Shown in pieces: positions 53,081 through 61,020 of a DNA stretch of 64,000 nt (position 1 is its first letter; each line of letters starts with the position of its first letter). A program made the position numbers and the translations under genes. The DNA is taken from the NCBI RefSeq assembly GCF_030717955.1, contig NZ_JAUZVY010000003.1:336432-400431 (forward strand), read 5' to 3'. The DNA is from Alkalimonas delamerensis (GTDB lineage: Bacteria > Pseudomonadota > Gammaproteobacteria > Enterobacterales > Alteromonadaceae). The notes under the pieces were generated by a model. The model did no database searches, was not told where the DNA came from, and saw only the letters and a program-made list of their open reading frames with translations.

Positions 53081-54195
53081 TCCAGTCTTAGATCAACCCA
53101 GACCAGCCGGTGATCCGAGCTGGTATGGCGATGACCCACCAGGTCAGCATTGGGTTCATCCGACGCTGGCCAAAACACCCCACTTTGCATTACGGCAAGC
53201 CCTGCTTTACTGGGTAGCACATAATCGGCCCGCATCCGCCATGTTGCTGTATGCAGGGCGGCATCAGGATTCTTGGGGCTGTGTTCCTTGCCGCCGCGAC
53301 TGGTCGGTTTTGGATCCACAATATTGGGGTGGGTTAACAGGCTTCGGATCCCAGCCTTGATGGCATCGCCTTCGCTGGTGCAGGCGTTCAGGTCGCCCAA
53401 AACCACAAAAGGCTCGCTCTTGCTAAAGCCACCTAACTGCCCATTATCGTCGTAGATGTAATTTCCCTTAGAGCCGCTGATGTAATCGACCCAAAAACGG
53501 ATTTCATCGTGATTGCGTTTTGCGTTTCTGCGTTCAGGCCCATCAAAAACTGGCGGTGTTGGGTGGCTGGCAAAAAGATGCAATCGCTTACCAGCGACAT
53601 CAATCGGGATGTCCCAATGCGATTTGGACGATAGCGGAAACTGCTGCCAGGCATCGTTATCGTACCAGGGGCTGCCATCTGTCTGCTGCGTCTCAAGATG
53701 GCCCGGCATGTCTTTCCATTTAAACTGACGAAAGGTGCGGACCCCGTTTTCAACAATGGGATAGCGCGACAACAGCAGCATGCCGTATTGCCCTGGGTAA
53801 TTGCCATAGCCCCAGGCATCGGCTCCCTTGCCGGTGGCTTTGCCATTACGATCTAAATCGAATGGGCTGGGTTGACCGCTATTGACCCGATCGTAGAAAT
53901 AATAAGGGTAATGAATAGGGGAGCTACCCTGCTGGGATAGAGCCAGATAGTTCTGTACAAAGGCTTCAACGCCAAGAGCTGGAGTAGCAATGTCGTCAAA
54001 CTCATTCAGTAAAATAACATCTGGCCGGGTTAACTGAATAATTCGGGCAATCGCTTGTATTTGCGGCTCACCACCTTGAGTCAACCGTGCAATCAAAACC
54101 TGTTGGTCGCCCGCACAGCCTCGAGGCAGGTAGTTTTCCGCTTCCATACTGACATTAAATGTGGCAACCCGAATAGATGAGGTGTTTTTATGCAC
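53077..54195 (-). CDS. Endonuclease/exonuclease/phosphatase-fold protein
   Basis: A 372-residue enzyme of the DNase I-like (EEP) superfamily. Core motifs are IRVATFNVS at the start, ILLNEFDD (metal-binding Glu), LLLSRYPI, the FVVLGDLNA strand with catalytic Asp-x-Asn, and SSDHRLVWVDL near the C-terminus. No clear signal peptide is seen, although the protein may begin slightly elsewhere. The superfamily includes nucleases and phosphodiesterases; placement beside nucleoside-salvage genes suggests a nucleic-acid or nucleotide substrate, but that is inference. Its stop shares TTAA with gpt's. Confidence 0.82.
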   Translation of the reverse strand: MHKNTSSIRVATFNVSMEAENYLPRGCAGDQQVLIARLTQGGEPQIQAIARIIQLTRPDVILLNEFDDIATPALGVEAFVQNYLALSQQGSSPIHYPYYFYDRVNSGQPSPFDLDRNGKATGKGADAWGYGNYPGQYGMLLLSRYPIVENGVRTFRQFKWKDMPGHLETQQTDGSPWYDNDAWQQFPLSSKSHWDIPIDVAGKRLHLFASHPTPPVFDGPERRNAKRNHDEIRFWVDYISGSKGNYIYDDNGQLGGFSKSEPFVVLGDLNACTSEGDAIKAGIRSLLTHPNIVDPKPTSRGGKEHSPKNPDAALHTATWRMRADYVLPSKAGLAVMQSGVFWPASDEPNADLVGHRHTSSDHRLVWVDLRLD

Positions 54196-54566
54196 AATGA
54201 TGGCCAGTTAACGTGCTGATTTATAGTGTAGAGGATAAGAGGTTGCTGTTGCTTTAGCCAGGACCGGCTCGAGATAATCCGATGGAGCAACCAAGATGTT
54301 TACCTCGTTTGTTCCTGGAGTCTCAGGATAGCTGAAGAAATTTTCTGCAAAATTATTGGATTAGCAAGTACGCAACTCAGACCAGTCATGTTACAATTGT
54401 ATGACCAAAGCAGTTAGATGCACGGCGCACAAAAAAGTTCCGGTGTTGTCAGGTATCGCGTAAAAAAAACGTCACATTCATTCGTTAGGATGTCTTCCCA
54501 AATTGAAGACAGCATATGAATTCAAATGGATTGGGTACTAATTCAGAAACTACCAGGTGAAACGAT
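54196..54566 (+). promoter_or_regulatory. Long leader upstream of the TonB receptor gene
   Basis: No credible gene in these 371 bases. It contains TGTCTTC (54491-54497) and its complement GAAGACA (54505-54511), a 7-bp stem with a 7-base loop, 55 bases before the receptor ATG. It also has GTCAT-N11-ATGAC (54385-54405) containing the palindrome ACAATTGT. Either could be an operator or RNA element. No confident -35/-10 pair was found. Confidence 0.4.
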
Positions 54567-57500
54567 ATGAAAATTAAACATTTAGCTATGGCTGTTGCTC
54601 TCGGGCTAGGTATTAGCCAGTTTGCTTATGCCGACACCACTTCCGCCATTCGTGGTGTTGTAGTAAATGAAGCCGGACAAACAGTTGGCAACGCCAGCAT
54701 TCGGTTGACTGATCTTCGCACTGGCACCAGCCGTACTTTTGCTGCCAATGATACTGGTACCTTTTCTGCTCGCGGCTTGCAAGTAGGCGGTCCATACATT
54801 CTTGAGATTACCGATTCTGCCGGTCGACGCGAGGTCATTGAAAATGTCTTCCTGACTTTGGGTGAAACGCAGAACATCAATGTCACTATTCGTCCGGCCG
54901 ATCAGGTTGAGCGCATCGCTGTGACTGGTCAAATGATTTCTAACGCTGCTTACGGTAGCAGCAGCCCTGTTGCTGCATTTAGTCAGGTAGATTTAGAAAA
55001 CTTGCCAAGCATTAACCGTGATTTGACCGATATTGTTGCTGTTGATCCGCGGATCTACATCGATGAAGGTTTTGCCCGTGGTATTCAATGTAACGGTGCC
55101 AGCCCTCGTTTCAACAGTTTGACGGTAGATGGCGTTCGGATGAACGACAACTTTGGTCTGAACAACAATGGTTACCCAACTGAGCGGATGCCATTCTCTT
55201 ACGATGCGATCCAACAGGTTGCCGTTGAGTTTGCACCTTTTAATGTGAATTATGGCGGTTTTACTGCTTGTAATATCAATGCGGTTACCAAGTCTGGTGC
55301 CAACGAGATGTTTGGCTCTGTTTTCTTTGACTTCAATAACCAGCGGCTTCGTGGCCGGAAAATTGAAGGGGATCGTTTAGACCGCGACCCGTTTACTGAA
55401 AAGCGCATGGGCTTTAACTTGGGCGGTGCTCTTATCAAAGATACCTTATTCTTGTTCGGTGCCTATGAGAAATACGAAGGTGCCAGCAGCTTTGATCGTG
55501 GTCCTTTTGATGCGAATCCAGGTACCCCTGTTTTTGGCTTATCGCAAGCTGATCTGAATCGTATTGGGCAAATCGCACAACAGCAGTACGGTTATACCGT
55601 GGGTGATCCTATCACCTCTGCTCCAGTTGATGATGAAAAACTTCTTCTGAAACTCGACTGGTATATTAACAATGACCATCGGTTAGCCTTTACTTACAAC
55701 TACAACGATGGTGAGTCTATCTCTCAAGCCGCGGGTGGAAATTCAAATTACGAATTTTCAGATCACTTTTATACCCGTGGTGCTAAGTTCCAGTCTTATG
55801 TCCTTCAAGTCTTTTCAGACTGGACCGAGAATTTCTCTACAGAGCTTCGTGCAGGACACTCCAAGTTAGATAATCGGCAAATTAACTTAGGGGGCTCTCA
55901 AATTGGTCAGGTTCAAATAGATACTTTCGCGAATGATACTTCTGCGACTGTTTATCTGGGAACGGATCGCTCCAGGCAGTCAAATAAACTGAAGTACGAC
56001 ACAAACTTCATTAAACTGGCCGGTACTTATCATTGGGGTGATCACATTATCTTTGGTGGTTACGAGCGTGAAGAGTACAGTGTATTCAACATGTTTGTGC
56101 AGAACTCCCTGGGGCGTTACTACTTCCGTAACATCGATGATTTTGAGGCCGGAACCCCATGGCGCATTGATTATCAAAACAGTGCTGGCAGCAATAACCC
56201 TGCCGATGCTGCGGCAGACTTTAGCTATGCCAACAATACTCTGTATCTGCAAGATGAGTATTACATGATTGATTATGATCTGACGTTAACCTTTGGTTTG
56301 CGCTATGACTGGTACACCAGCAGCGAGCGTCCATTGGCCAACCAGAATTTTATCAATCGCTACGGCTTTAGCAATGACAGCAACTTTGATGGCATGAGCC
56401 TGTTGCAGCCGCGCTTGGGTTTCAATTGGAATGCGACCCACAACCTGGAAGTTCGTGGCGGCTTTGGCTTGTATTCAGGCGGCAATCCAAATGTTTGGTT
56501 AGCCAATGGCTATCAGAATGATGGTGCTACCTTGATATTTAACCGGATTGGTGTTGCACCGAACTCAGCCGATACTTTACCAAGTCTGTTTGAAACCGAT
56601 TTGTCTGGTCAGGGACGCCCGCTGTATGACGTTCCAGCATCTCAATTTGATGCTGTTGCAAATGCAACAAACGATGGCAATGTCAATGCGTTGGATCCCA
56701 ACTTCAAGTTACCAAGCGAGTGGAAGTACGCTTTGGGTGGTACTTACACTTTCGAGAATGGCTTGATTGCGATGGCGGATTTGATGTACACCCGCAGCCA
56801 GAATCAGTCACTTGTTCAGAACATTGCATTGGAGCAAGTCGGCACCATTATGGATGGCCGTCCTGTTTTTGCGCCGCGTGAACCAGGAAGTCGTCAAGAC
56901 TATCTGCTGACAAATGCAAGCAGCGATGCTACGAACTATTCCTTCAGCACTTCTTTATCGCGTGTTGAAGACTTTGGCTTAAGCTGGACAGTAGCCTATG
57001 CATACACCCAAGCCAAAGATGCCAACCCAATGACCAGCTCTGTTGCGGCGTCAAATTTTAACAACTTTGCCCGCTCAGATTTTAACGACCCACGCAATGC
57101 AACTTCAAACTATGAAATACCGCATCGCTTCACAGTGCGAGCTGTCTACAACCATGAGTTTATTGATGGCTACAAAACAACCTTTAGCTTGGTAGGCTCA
57201 CACAACAAAGGCCGTCCATTCAGCTATACCTTCCGTGGACAGCTGTTTGGTGATAGCACCTTTGATCGTCAATTGCTGTACATCCCAACTGGGCTGAATG
57301 ATCCTGCGGTTGAGTTTGGACCAGATTTTGATACGGATGCATTTTTTGCTTTTGTTGAAAGAACTGGTTTAAGCAAGTATGCGGGCCGTACTTCTGAAAG
57401 GAATGCTTTCCGCTCGGATTGGTGGACCAAGGTTGATCTTCGTATTCAACAAGAGCTGCCAGGTTTCCGTGACTCTCACCGCGCTAAAGCATTTTTGGTT

Positions 57501-57704
57501 GTGAATAACTTAACCAACATGCTCAACAGCAGCTGGGGTACTTTGTACGAAGCAGAGTTCCCGCAAGCTGAGCGTACTGTAACGGCTGAACTGCTGGACA
57601 ACGGTGTTGTTCGATACAATCGTTTCGAAGAGCCGCGTCCGCAAGGTCGCCGTGTGAATCCATCACTTTGGAACGTTGTGTTGGGGATTAAATACGATTT
57701 CTAA
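54567..57704 (+). CDS. Oar-like TonB-dependent outer-membrane receptor
   Basis: A 1045-residue protein with a signal peptide (cleavage after the Ala-Tyr-Ala near residue 22). It has an N-terminal carboxypeptidase-regulatory-like/CNA-B beta-sandwich (about 25-110), a plug domain (about 120-250, FNSLTVDGVRMNDNFGL), and a long beta-barrel ending in Phe (LGIKYDF). This is the Oar/adhesin-like TonB-receptor class common in marine gammaproteobacteria and Bacteroidetes, usually with an unknown large ligand. GGTGAA precedes the ATG. Flanked by nucleoside-salvage genes, so nucleoside or oligonucleotide uptake is a testable guess. Coding sequence looks more A+T-rich than its neighbours. Confidence 0.9.
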   Translation: MKIKHLAMAVALGLGISQFAYADTTSAIRGVVVNEAGQTVGNASIRLTDLRTGTSRTFAANDTGTFSARGLQVGGPYILEITDSAGRREVIENVFLTLGETQNINVTIRPADQVERIAVTGQMISNAAYGSSSPVAAFSQVDLENLPSINRDLTDIVAVDPRIYIDEGFARGIQCNGASPRFNSLTVDGVRMNDNFGLNNNGYPTERMPFSYDAIQQVAVEFAPFNVNYGGFTACNINAVTKSGANEMFGSVFFDFNNQRLRGRKIEGDRLDRDPFTEKRMGFNLGGALIKDTLFLFGAYEKYEGASSFDRGPFDANPGTPVFGLSQADLNRIGQIAQQQYGYTVGDPITSAPVDDEKLLLKLDWYINNDHRLAFTYNYNDGESISQAAGGNSNYEFSDHFYTRGAKFQSYVLQVFSDWTENFSTELRAGHSKLDNRQINLGGSQIGQVQIDTFANDTSATVYLGTDRSRQSNKLKYDTNFIKLAGTYHWGDHIIFGGYEREEYSVFNMFVQNSLGRYYFRNIDDFEAGTPWRIDYQNSAGSNNPADAAADFSYANNTLYLQDEYYMIDYDLTLTFGLRYDWYTSSERPLANQNFINRYGFSNDSNFDGMSLLQPRLGFNWNATHNLEVRGGFGLYSGGNPNVWLANGYQNDGATLIFNRIGVAPNSADTLPSLFETDLSGQGRPLYDVPASQFDAVANATNDGNVNALDPNFKLPSEWKYALGGTYTFENGLIAMADLMYTRSQNQSLVQNIALEQVGTIMDGRPVFAPREPGSRQDYLLTNASSDATNYSFSTSLSRVEDFGLSWTVAYAYTQAKDANPMTSSVAASNFNNFARSDFNDPRNATSNYEIPHRFTVRAVYNHEFIDGYKTTFSLVGSHNKGRPFSYTFRGQLFGDSTFDRQLLYIPTGLNDPAVEFGPDFDTDAFFAFVERTGLSKYAGRTSERNAFRSDWWTKVDLRIQQELPGFRDSHRAKAFLVVNNLTNMLNSSWGTLYEAEFPQAERTVTAELLDNGVVRYNRFEEPRPQGRRVNPSLWNVVLGIKYDF

Positions 57705-57730
57705 TCGGTCCCTGGCTAAACAAAGCTGAC

Positions 57731-57757
57731 AAAACCGGCCCTTTGGGCCGGTTTTTT
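57731..57757 (+). terminator. Terminator of the TonB receptor gene
   Basis: AAAACCGGCCC (57731-57741) pairs with GGGCCGGTTTT (57745-57755) around a TTT loop, followed by more T. Confidence 0.92.
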
Positions 57758-57820
57758 ATTTCTAAATGCACCGTTTTTAGCGATAATTGCTCTTTGTGTG
57801 TATTGAAAAGTGACAATAAC

Positions 57821-58453
57821 GTGGGTAAGAACACCATCATTGCTATAGCAGGCGCCTCTGCATCGGGTAAAAGTTTATTTGCATCAACAGTTTATCAGGA
57901 GTTGGTAGCGGAGCTGGGTGGGGAGCGTATTGCTATACTGGCGGAAGATGCCTATTACCGCGATCAAAGCCATTTGTCGTTTGAGCAGCGAACTCTCACC
58001 AACTACGACCATCCATCAGCATTTGAGCACAAATTGCTGGGACAGCATTTGCAGGATCTGCGCGCAGGGCAGGCGATTGACATGCCGCAATACTGCTACA
58101 AAACCCATACCCGCTTAGCAGACAGCATCCGGGTGCAGCCTGCCAAAGTGATCTTGGTGGAAGGTATTTTATTGTTGAGCGACCCCTTGCTGCGTGATGA
58201 GTTTGATATCAGTGTCTTTATGGATACGCCACTGGATATTTGCCTGCTGCGCCGTATTCGTCGTGATTTGGAAGACAGAGGCCGAAGTTTGCAATCTGTG
58301 GTCGAGCAGTACGAAGCCACGGTCAGGCCCGCATTTTTTGATTTTATTGCACCGTCCAAGCAATTCGCTGACTTGGTGGTGACCCGCGGTGGCAAAAATG
58401 AAATTGCCATCGATATTATAAAAACGAAAATTCGCCAGCTACTGGCGGAATAA
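57821..58453 (+). CDS. udk: Uridine kinase
   Basis: Phosphorylates uridine and cytidine; 210 residues. P-loop AGASASGKSLFA is near the N-terminus, EDAYYRDQSHL and NYDHPSAFE bind the nucleoside, and RRIRRDLEDRGRS is the lid. The frame opens inside the preceding terminator, so the start is placed at GTG 57821, which gives the family's usual N-terminus; no strong Shine-Dalgarno is seen. It lies 17 bases before a nucleoside transporter gene, with which it probably works. Confidence 0.95.
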   Translation: MGKNTIIAIAGASASGKSLFASTVYQELVAELGGERIAILAEDAYYRDQSHLSFEQRTLTNYDHPSAFEHKLLGQHLQDLRAGQAIDMPQYCYKTHTRLADSIRVQPAKVILVEGILLLSDPLLRDEFDISVFMDTPLDICLLRRIRRDLEDRGRSLQSVVEQYEATVRPAFFDFIAPSKQFADLVVTRGGKNEIAIDIIKTKIRQLLAE

Positions 58454-58470
58454 AGACAAGGACCAGGGGA

Positions 58471-59679
58471 ATGATGGGATTAGTCGGCATCGCCGTGCTG
58501 CTGCTGGTAGCATGGCTGGCATCCAACAATAAAAAGCACATTAACTGGCGCACCGTGGGCGGTGCTTTTGCCATCCAGGTCGCCATTGGCGCCTTTGTCT
58601 TGTACATTCCGTTTGGTCAGGATGTGCTGTACAGCATTTCGCAAGTGGTCGCCAATGTCATTGGCTATGCCAATGCTGGTATTGAGTTCCTGTTTGGGGA
58701 TTTAGGACGCTTCTCGCAAGGCTTTATATTTGCCATCCATGTACTGACCATTATTATCTTTTTCTCATCGCTGATAGCGGTGCTCTATCACATCGGCATT
58801 ATGACCTGGGTGATTCGTCTGATTGGCGGTGGTTTGCAAAAGCTGCTGGGTACCAGTCGCCCTGAGTCGATGTCGGCTGCAGCCAATATCTTCGTCGGGC
58901 AGACCGAAGCGCCATTGATTGTGCGTCCTTTTGTTCCCACCATGACCCGCTCGGAGCTTTTTGCCGTGATGGTCGGTGGCCTGGCCTCAGTAGCCGGCTC
59001 GGTACTGGCTGGTTATGCCGGTCTTGGCGTGGAATTAAAGTACCTGATAGCGGCCAGCTTTATGGCGGCGCCCGGCGGTTTTCTAATGGCTAAAATGATT
59101 TTGCCGGAAACCGAACAACCAAAAAATGAGCTCACCGAAATTGCTCAGGAAAAACCCCACACCAATGTGATTGATGCTGCCGCAGCAGGCGCTTCCAGCG
59201 GTATGCAGCTGGCGCTAAATGTGGGTGCCATGCTGCTGGCTTTCATTGGTCTGATTGCGCTGATCAATGGCATGGTCGGTGGCATTGGCGGTTGGTTTGG
59301 CATGGATAACCTGACTTTGCAGCTGATTTTCGGTTATGTGTTCCAACCACTGGCTTTCATCTTAGGCGTATCCTGGGACGAAGCCCGCATGGCGGGCAGT
59401 TTTATTGGCCAGAAGCTGGTAATCAATGAGTTTGTCGCTTACCTTGACTATGTTCAGGTGAAAGAGCAATTAAGTGCCCATACCCAGGTGATTGTGACTA
59501 TTGCACTCTGTGGCTTTGCCAATTTCTCTTCCATTGCGATCTTATTAGGTGGCTTGGGCGGTATGGCGCCCGGTCGCCGGGCTGATATTGCGGCTCTGGG
59601 TTTAAAAGCCTTGCTGGCAGCAACATTGGCCAACTTAATGAGCGCTGCCATCGCAGGGTTCTTTTTTTCTTTAGGCTAG
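58471..59679 (+). CDS. nupC: NupC-type concentrative nucleoside transporter
   Basis: A 402-residue inner-membrane cation-coupled nucleoside importer with about nine or ten hydrophobic segments. Family signatures are VFVGQTEAPLIVRPF-like NIFVGQTEAPLIVRPFV, GGLASVAGSVLAGYAG and NEFVAYLDY, and the C-terminal GFANFSSIAILLGGLGGMAP. Coupling may be to Na+ or H+; a Na+ economy is suggested by oadGAB but not shown. It is coupled to udk, so incoming pyrimidine nucleosides can be trapped by phosphorylation. Confidence 0.95.
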   Translation: MMGLVGIAVLLLVAWLASNNKKHINWRTVGGAFAIQVAIGAFVLYIPFGQDVLYSISQVVANVIGYANAGIEFLFGDLGRFSQGFIFAIHVLTIIIFFSSLIAVLYHIGIMTWVIRLIGGGLQKLLGTSRPESMSAAANIFVGQTEAPLIVRPFVPTMTRSELFAVMVGGLASVAGSVLAGYAGLGVELKYLIAASFMAAPGGFLMAKMILPETEQPKNELTEIAQEKPHTNVIDAAAAGASSGMQLALNVGAMLLAFIGLIALINGMVGGIGGWFGMDNLTLQLIFGYVFQPLAFILGVSWDEARMAGSFIGQKLVINEFVAYLDYVQVKEQLSAHTQVIVTIALCGFANFSSIAILLGGLGGMAPGRRADIAALGLKALLAATLANLMSAAIAGFFFSLG

Positions 59680-59689
59680 TACCTCGAAA

Positions 59690-59718
59690 ACCAATAGCAT
59701 CATAAAAGTGCTATTGGT
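59690..59718 (+). other. Stem-loop between nupC and the dioxygenase gene
   Basis: ACCAATAGCA (59690-59699) pairs perfectly with TGCTATTGGT (59709-59718) around nine bases. There is no T-run after it, so it is not a standard terminator. It could stabilise the udk-nupC mRNA or regulate read-through into the next gene. Confidence 0.5.
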
Positions 59719-59746
59719 GCTCCTGGTACCCAAACAGGTCTTATTT

Positions 59747-60697
59747 ATGACACAGCAAGTTCCAACGTTAGATATAAGACGGTTTGCCACCGACAAAGAT
59801 AACTTTGTTGCCGAAATTGGCAAGGCCTACACTGAGTTTGGATTTTGTGGCATTAGCGGTCACGGGATCTCCGATGAAGTGGTAGCAGAGACATACTCCG
59901 CCATTAAGCAGTTTTTTGCGCTGCCCAATGAAGTAAAAGCGAAGTACCACATGCCGGGGCAGGGCGGTGCCCGCGGTTATACCGGCTTTGGCGTGGAAAA
60001 AGCCAAAGATAGCAAGCATCCGGATCTGAAAGAGTTCTGGCATGTTGGCCGTGAACTGGACGGCGCTGCACCGCACCCCAGCTTGTACCCCAATGTTTGG
60101 CCTACGGAAGTGCCGGGCTTTAAAGAAGCGACCTACCGCTTGTACAGCGAGCTGGAAAAGCTGGGCAACCGGGTGTTAGAAGCGCTGGCGCTCTTCTTAG
60201 GGCAGCCACAGGACTATTTTGCCGATAAGGTCAATTTTGGCAACTCTATCCTGCGGCCTATTCATTATCCGCCAATTCAGGATACCAGCACTCAGTCGAT
60301 CCGAGCAGGTCAACACGAAGACATTAACTTGATCACCTTGCTGGTCGGCTCGAACGAGGCTGGTTTGGAAATACTGCGTCGCGATGGCAGCTGGTTGCCG
60401 GTCACGACCATTGAAGGAACCATCGTTGTGAATATCGGTGATATGCTGCAGCGGTTAACCAACCATGTGTTGCCATCCACCACCCATAGGGTGGTGAATC
60501 CGGCAGGTATGGCTGCGGGCGAGCCTCGATACTCCATTCCTTTCTTTATGCATCCAAATCCGGATTTTGTCATTGAGACGCTGCCAAGCTGTATCAGTGC
60601 CGAGCGCCCCAATCGTTATCCGGAGCCAATTAATTCCAACGACTACTTAATGCAGCGTTTGGAAGAAATTGGCTTGCTAAAAAAGAACGGAAAATAG
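59747..60697 (+). CDS. 2-oxoglutarate/Fe(II) dioxygenase, isopenicillin N synthase family
   Basis: A 316-residue enzyme with the DIOX_N region (about residues 5-110) and a double-stranded beta-helix core. The iron ligands are His and Asp in AGQHEDINLITLLVG and His in STTHRVVNP; the 2-oxoglutarate-binding Arg is in PRYSIPFF. The frame extends upstream, but ATG 59747 gives the usual MTQQVPTLDIRRF start. Most bacterial members have no known substrate. Relatives include thymine and pyrimidine-nucleoside hydroxylases, which makes the udk-nupC neighbourhood suggestive only. Confidence 0.88.
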   Translation: MTQQVPTLDIRRFATDKDNFVAEIGKAYTEFGFCGISGHGISDEVVAETYSAIKQFFALPNEVKAKYHMPGQGGARGYTGFGVEKAKDSKHPDLKEFWHVGRELDGAAPHPSLYPNVWPTEVPGFKEATYRLYSELEKLGNRVLEALALFLGQPQDYFADKVNFGNSILRPIHYPPIQDTSTQSIRAGQHEDINLITLLVGSNEAGLEILRRDGSWLPVTTIEGTIVVNIGDMLQRLTNHVLPSTTHRVVNPAGMAAGEPRYSIPFFMHPNPDFVIETLPSCISAERPNRYPEPINSNDYLMQRLEEIGLLKKNGK

Positions 60698-60757
60698 CCG
60701 CTTTGCGCAGCAAATAAGCGAGTGACACAAAAGCCGTTAAATTGTGCCATATTGCAG

Positions 60758-60785
60758 TTGACAGCTTTTTGGAACTCGCTATACT
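60758..60785 (+). promoter_or_regulatory. Promoter of tRNA-Leu (CAG)
   Basis: TTGACA (60758-60763), 16 bases, TATACT (60780-60785), followed by a GTGCGCC discriminator. Near consensus, with a GC-rich start region typical of stable-RNA genes. Confidence 0.88.
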
Positions 60786-60821
60786 GTGCGCCATGTTGAG
60801 CATCGATGCGCGACATACCAC

Positions 60822-60908
60822 GCAGATGTGGTGGAATTGGTAGACACGCTAGCTTCAGGTGCTAGTGCTCGAAAGGGCGTGAGAGTTCGAGTCTCTCCAT
60901 CTGCACCA
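60822..60908 (+). tRNA. tRNA-Leu (CAG)
   Basis: 87 bases with encoded CCA. Acceptor GCAGATG pairs with CATCTGC; the anticodon is CAG in TTCAGGT; it has a long variable arm. It is a monocistronic unit with its own promoter and terminator. Confidence 0.97.
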
Positions 60909-60911
60909 AAT

Positions 60912-60937
60912 TAACCGGCTTAACGCCGGTTTTTTTG
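60912..60937 (+). terminator. Terminator of tRNA-Leu
   Basis: AACCGGC (60913-60919) pairs with GCCGGTT (60925-60931) around a 5-base loop and ends in T7. Confidence 0.92.
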
Positions 60938-60986
60938 TGCCTGCTATCCCTGCAGGCATCCCTCCGGGACCAGCCATTGGCTGTCC

Positions 60987-61007
60987 AAAAGCACTCCCGA
61001 TGCTTTT
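60987..61007 (-). terminator. Probable terminator of the RimK-like gene
   Basis: AAAAGCA (60987-60993) pairs with TGCTTTT (61001-61007) around 7 bases, 14 bases after the RimK-like stop on the minus strand. The stem itself supplies the U-tract. A second small hairpin (GGAC-AGCC type) follows. Confidence 0.6.
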
Positions 61008-61020
61008 GTGTTTTTAGGTT

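Noticed and set aside
54418..54519. 33-codon open frame upstream of the TonB receptor
   Set aside because: No ribosome-binding site, biased Lys/Ser composition and no recognisable motif; it also covers the inverted repeat.
57743..57820. Extended N-terminus of udk starting at 57743
   Set aside because: The start would lie inside the terminator of the preceding gene and adds a Cys-rich stretch foreign to uridine kinases.
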